A DNA stretch of 22,159 nt, taken from Scleroderma bovista (Eukaryota; Basidiomycota; Agaricomycetes; Boletales; Sclerodermataceae). Positions 17,950 to 22,159 of this stretch are shown here, one piece after another. The stretch spans positions 1 to 22,159 of the forward strand of contig JAYMGJ010000630.1 of NCBI GenBank assembly GCA_037178675.1, given 5' to 3'. Positions within the stretch are counted from its first letter, which is position 1, and the number at the start of each line of letters is the position of its first letter. A model generated the notes under the pieces. That model searched no databases, was not told the origin of the DNA, and was given only the letters and a program-made list of their open reading frames with translations. Position numbers and translations under genes: made by a program.

Positions 17950-19329
17950 ATTGGTAAGGGAGTGAGTCATCAGCTGAGTAATATACCAAAAATGCAAAAG
18001 GGATAGAGTAATACTGATGACAAGAGAGCATCAGTAAGCAAGGGATGAGTCACTGCACAGCAGAAGGAGTCATTGATGCACAGCCTAAGAAGTTTGATGG
18101 GGGGCTGTGTACCATCAAGAATTTGATGGGACAACAATAGGGAAGATCTGAGATAAATAGGGAGATTGATCCGAGACAAAACAGCCACAAGAAGGGTACC
18201 AGGGGTCCAGAGGTCTTTTGGGGGGTCAGCATACACTAAGGTATAGTGCATGTGTTCTAGCGCCACTGAAGCACAACCATGGGCTCCCTTGATGAGCTCT
18301 CTTCTGGGAAAGAATGAGAGAGGGTTCTTCTTCCTAATAGCACTATAAAGTGGGGGAATAACTGTCACAGTGCTGGGGGACATCGTCTGAAAGTAGGGAA
18401 GCGGATAGAGTATTGAATTCGATGCATCCAGGGAAGTGAGATGAACGACAGAGGAAGATGGACATGGCAAGTATCTGGGAGGAAGGGACCATAGGCTGAG
18501 GGCTCAGGGGACACAGAGACAACCAGAGAAGGCTTCTCAAGCTTGACAATAGACCTAAGATGACCAAAGTACATCCTTGACGCAGGACTGACAAGGAGAA
18601 CGTGCTGACCGAGAATGAGAGGGACTGAGGGAGCAGGCTGGGAAGATATGTGCCAGGCAGTGCATGGGAACTCTGGGAGAGGCTGTCCTAAGAGCAGGAC
18701 ATAGTGGAGATCTGCAGCAATAGCGGAGAAATGATCCAGAGAAAATACGGACTCCATAGTGAGCGATGAAGCGAATGTCTGGATTGTGGGGGGAATATCT
18801 CCATGGGAAATGAATGGATTTGCGTCGAAACTTGACAGGCAGATAGACCACGTTCTAGGCTCTCTGATGGTATAGTCACGTGCCTGATAGCTTCAGAAAC
18901 GACGGAGCTATTCAAAATATCGGAATGCCGGCACTGGGCGCCTAAAAATGACATTTGGGCGCTAAAAATCATTTCTTCTCTTTCTCCTTCGTTTCTCCAT
19001 CAATTCTTTGGCTTCTTTGATCGTTCTGGTATGGGAGTTGGACTGCAGACGTGTGCATTCCTTTCTCATACCACAATTGACGTTATTCCTTCAGTTTCTT
19101 CTGCTTCTTGGCGGTTCTCGTGCGATAGATGACTGTCTGCATTGGCATTCATCTCTCACATCAGGATAGTCTTCTTGTATGATAGATGGCTACGATGAGG
19201 GTCCATCATGCTTATCCTTCACATATTATAGGATCGTTCAATATAGGCATTATCTTCCATGTTCACTGTACCAAACCTGTTTGGTGCGTGACAACAGGCA
19301 CGACTAATTTACTTGACTTCTTGTCCCAG

Positions 19330-19489
19330 TGAGCCTGCTACAATCTTTATGGTCTCCCCATCACAAAACACGCACGCTCGTTCAGATAATCTATTTTCAT
19401 CGTCTCAAACTACACTCGTTTTTGGAGCTCCATCCTGTAACTCATCCATTGATTCAAATGTTGTGGAACTATATACTGTATACTTGTGA
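19330..19489 (+). CDS. Possible last exon of the Ser/Pro-rich gene (fragment IV)
   Basis: After element B there is an acceptor-like CTTCTTGTCCCAG (ending 19329). The frame from 19331 reads E-P-A-T-I-F-M-V-S-P-S-Q-N-T and is Ser-rich, ending with TGA at 19487-19489 (53 codons). Another frame of the same exon is also open to 19610, so the correct phase is not settled. If the gene once spanned this site, element B now takes the place of the 5' part of the last intron. Confidence 0.3.
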
Positions 19490-20105
19490 TTCTCGTACGC
19501 TCCTTTTTAACCCGTCTCATTTCTGCGTCTCACCTCACCCTGCACTCTTGCTCCAAATCTTACTACTGTCGCCACTCCAGCCCCGTCACTGCCATAGTAC
19601 ACCGGTATAGACATTTCGTTTACCGAGCTGCTATCAATGGAGAAGACGGCCAATGCTTACCAGCAGCTCTGACATGTCACCTCTATGTAAGGACCAATGG
19701 TGCATACAAGGCATGGAGTGGGTTGATTGGAAATGTTTGATGAGCATAAATGTTGGCCTATGTCCCTGGCATGACACTGCAGCACTAATAATGCCAGTCC
19801 CTGAGTGTACATTTACTGTCATTTACACCGTGTTTTATTACTCAATTTACTACCAATATTGCATCGTTGGGTCAGGTGATATCCACGTTGCACCTCGCAA
19901 AATGGACTCTATGCCCGTAGCCGACACGTCCGTGTCTGGAATACATGTGTTTCACATGTGTGAGTGGTCAAACCCTTGATGCATGCTGATTGTGTTCGCC
20001 AGGCGTGCACTGTTCTTTCGGCAAGGATGCAACATGGCTGCTTTTCAAAGTTAGCCTGGAAATCTGTGATCGGATTCATTCCTCACTATTTAAAAGAAGG
20101 CTGCC
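19490..20105. other. No gene recognised
   Basis: A 108-codon frame (19653-19979) contains a hydrophobic stretch, FTVIYTVFYYSIYY, but starts in no good context and resembles nothing I know. I see no terminal repeats, tRNA or other structure. Confidence 0.35.
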
Positions 20106-20159
20106 TTCAACCGAGCCCATGTACCTGGTTAGGCCGTATTTTATGGCCAGCTGGGGTTG

Positions 20160-20410
20160 ACAATCGGCCGTATCTTATGGGCCAGCGGGGGTCAGGCCGG
20201 ACTACAGGGTATTGCCATGATATATGGCCCGGCCTGTGTGTGAAATTGTCACCATAATATATGGTCCAGCCTGGGGGTGGGTTGTCACCATAATAAGGGT
20301 CGGGCCAGGATGCAGGTACTACCATAGTGTATGGTCCAGCCAGGGTGTGTAGTTTAACCATAGTATACAGTCCGGCCTGGGTGTGGGTGTCACCATAGTT
20401 TATGGTCAGG
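20160..20410. repeat. Tandem array of 34-37-bp units with a palindromic core
   Basis: CCAT(A/G) starts at 20215, 20252, 20288, 20322, 20358 and 20393, at spacings of 37, 36, 34, 36 and 35 bp. The unit is roughly CCATAATATATGG, then (T/C)CCAGCCTGGG, then GTGGGTTGTCA. Two internal parts are self-complementary: CCATA...TATGG and CAGCCTGG-like words. Earlier, more degenerate copies start around 20150. The minus-strand open frame through it is a repeat artefact. Confidence 0.88.
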
Positions 20411-20415
20411 CCAGG

Positions 20416-21126
20416 TGTTACGACCATGCCCAACTCCGGGCCTTATCCGGTCACTCCAGTCGCGTCGCAGCTCCACAGCTCAACTCCGGTCACTCAACAC
20501 TTACTCCGGTCACGCTCGCGCAGATATGCCTCCGTTAAGTACGACCCTTGGACTATCCTCTATTCGCTCGTTACCACACCTCGCCGTTTACCCTGCCTTG
20601 ACGTGAGTTCTCCGTGAACTCGATATATCCTATACCTTGTAGCATTTTCACCGGACCTGATTTATTTTACCCGGACCTGACTTTATTTTCATCAGACCTG
20701 ACCTAGTACTTTCTCCAGTTGTCCCTTGTCCGTCTTTCAGGCTGTTTACTTGTCACCGTATATACTCGACCCTAGTTCTTACTTAGTATAAGTACTCTGT
20801 AGTTTATCCTGTACTCCTCAGTCTGAAATCAACTTAGTCACTACTCCAGTCTCTGTCTGTCTCTGTCTCTGTCTCCGTCCCTATCACCTTGACCGGAACC
20901 TACGCAAGGGATCAACACACGTCGTCCTTGTCGTTGAATCCAAGCGGTCACCAACTCCGGCCGGACTAATCCCTCGTCCAGCCCTCTGCCCTCTCCCTTC
21001 GTCTGCGCTCGTCCGGACTTGACCGGACCTCCTACCGGAGTAGACCTGGACTTGACAGTATTTCAGACTCACACTTGTGTGGGTTCACTGTTCCATACCC
21101 CGTACGCAAACTAGCTTCTATTTCTT
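20416..21126 (+). mobile_element. Probable 5' LTR and leader of a Ty3/Gypsy element
   Basis: A non-coding stretch between the tandem array and gag. TGTTACGACC at 20416 is a plausible LTR start, as fungal Gypsy LTRs often begin TGT(T/A)ACGAC. Inside are repeated TCCGGTCAC words (about 20448-20515), three (C)CGGACCTGA-type copies each followed by TTTATTTT (about 20650-20705), and a TCTGTC microsatellite (20850-20880). I cannot fix the LTR end or the primer-binding site because the 3' LTR is outside the window. Confidence 0.5.
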
Positions 21127-22159
21127 ATGACTATGACTACGCGCTCTCGTGCTCGTACCGCTGCAGCACTTGCTGAGGAAGCAGGTGCAGTAGACAACCT
21201 CCATCTCTCTGCTGCCCAACAAGCCCTGTCTAACCGCAGGCAACCTCCGGCTTCCGTAAGCCAATTCCGGAGCTTTACAGCTTGAAACCCTACAGCGCCT
21301 TTGACTCCGCATCGAGATGCTGCGTCTCAGAGCCTTCGTGGTTCTGCAGACTTAGGTCACCATGAATCCGTTTCTGGTGATCGATTCCCCTACCGTCGCA
21401 ACCCCACTCCGGAACGTCGCGAACCTGCCCGTCACCAGTGGTTTGGCCCCGAGGACGGACCCGGAGATGATCCGGATGACCCCGGAGATGGCGACAACAA
21501 TGATGACGACGATGATGACTTTGTCGACGCCATGGATGAACTAGACCCTGGTCTGGCTGTCTTCCAAAATTTAGCAGTCGCCGTCAATCGCCTCTCCCGC
21601 TCCTCCCGCCGGACCAATGACGCCTCTTCCTCCCGTGCCAAAGTCCGTGAACCGGACACCTTCGATGGTACGGATCCCAAAAAGCTCAGGACCTTCTTGG
21701 TCCAGTGTGAGCTCTGTTTCCAGGATCGAGCCAAGGCATTCCGCCTTGATAGGGCAAAGGTAACTTTCGCCCAATCATATCTAAAAGGGATGACCCTAGA
21801 ATGGTTCGAACCGGACCTATTGCACTCCAGCGATCCGGCTGACCGTCCACTCTGGATGGACAGTTGGGTCCATTTTGTCGCTGAGCTCCAGAACACCTTT
21901 GGACCTCACGACCCCATCGCTGATGCTGAACATCAGCTCGAGCATCTCCGGATGAAGGACGCACACCGTGTTACGCGGTATATCGTGGACTTCAACCGCC
22001 TCGCCTCCCAGGTCCAGGACTACGGAGATGGCGCGCTCCGCTGCCTATTCTACTCCGGTCTCCCGGATTGTCTCAAGGACGAAATTGCTCGAGTCGGGAA
22101 ACCCCTGACTCTACATGGGTTGAGGGCTCTTTGTCAAGAGATCGACGTGCGCTATTGGG
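21127..22159 (+). CDS. gag: Ty3/Gypsy Gag (capsid) protein, partial, with one in-frame TGA
   Basis: The start at 21127 gives MTMTTRSRARTAAALAEEAG. The frame then runs to the window edge (344 codons) with a single stop, TGA at 21283-21285, likely a former CGA. Residues about 109-139 form a long acidic run (DDPDDPGDGDNNDDDDDD). From about residue 174 (REPDTFDG) to the edge is the retrotransposon Gag core, with YLKGMTLEWFEPDLL, FVAELQNTFGPHDP, AEHQLEHLRMKD, YSGLPDCLKDEIARVGKP and a final DVRYW; these are hallmarks of basidiomycete Gypsy Gag. The zinc knuckle and pol should follow outside the window. Gag would form the particle that packages element RNA. Confidence 0.93.

Larger units (their letters stand above)
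17657..17954. repeat. Target-site duplication ATTGG of the nested solo LTR
   Basis: ATTGG at 17657-17661 and 17950-17954. Element A has a single uninterrupted copy at the matching position, which confirms the empty site. Confidence 0.95.
16894..19293 (-). mobile_element. Element B: inverted copy of element A, with a nested solo LTR
   Basis: Minus-strand copy of element A. Its left end TGTGAGTCAAAG pairs with the right end of A, and its right end GGTGCGTGACA pairs with the left end of A. Removing the nested 288-bp LTR and one duplication leaves about 2107 bp, against 2104 for A. Identity is high throughout, with many C/T and G/A differences and a small indel (TATAAT in B near the outer end). 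Flanks are TTACGG on the left and ACAGGC on the right, so there is no target-site duplication; one side was probably rearranged after insertion. Confidence 0.85.

Noticed and set aside
20107..20433. 108-codon minus-strand ORF
   Set aside because: A translation of the 34-37-bp tandem array, with repeating Gly/Asp/Pro/Tyr words.
21432..21896. 154-codon minus-strand ORF opposite Gypsy gag
   Set aside because: Antisense shadow of the acidic and Gag-core coding region, Ser-rich at the complement of the Asp run.

Overview
The window looks like a repeat-rich, gene-poor stretch of a filamentous fungal nuclear genome, most likely a mushroom-forming basidiomycete (Agaricomycetes). The reasons are the short GT-AG introns (about 42-67 nt), a fungal-type Helitron Rep/helicase gene, a Plavaka-type DNA transposase (a family known mainly from Agaricomycetes), and Copia and Gypsy elements. 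I see no rRNA, tRNA, CRISPR array or bacterial operon structure. Nearly everything recognisable is a transposable element (TE), mostly decayed.

Layout. 1-836: a G/T-rich satellite that starts as about 11-bp units and becomes an ordered array of 48-bp and 61-bp units. 988-1361: tandem 94-bp cassettes, each carrying an intron-like segment, followed by two further intron-like segments. 1598-1962: a hairpin and an unrecognised minus-strand ORF. 2165-8172: one Helitron RepHel gene with four recognisable introns, broken by a few frameshifts and by five in-frame stops that are all TGA. 8463 to about 10460: a Plavaka-like transposase gene with seven introns, lacking its C-terminal half. About 10541-19489: pieces of a Ser/Pro-rich multi-exon gene of unknown function, cut up by TEs. 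These are a 2.1-kb solo-LTR-like element (A, 11257-13360), a 1.36-kb gag-only LTR retrotransposon (14451-15813), and an inverted copy of A (B, 16894-19293) that itself carries a 288-bp solo LTR. 20160-20410: a 34-37-bp tandem array. From about 20416: a probable Ty3/Gypsy element whose gag (21127 onward) runs off the right edge.

How it fits together. Target-site duplications date several insertions relative to each other: A entered the Ser/Pro-rich gene with its target duplicated, the gag-only element landed in the pyrimidine tract of what appears to be an intron of that gene (CTTTC duplication), and the small solo LTR landed inside B (ATTGG duplication). A and B carry TATA-like boxes that point towards each other across the gene remnant, so convergent transcription is possible.

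A recurring signature is decay at CpG sites. All nine differences between the two LTRs of the gag-only element are CpG transitions. All in-frame stops in the conserved Helitron coding frames, and the only stop in the Gypsy gag frame, are TGA, as expected from CGA to TGA. This points to cytosine methylation of TEs followed by deamination. Positions were worked out by hand; family assignments rest on recalled family motifs and not on a database search.
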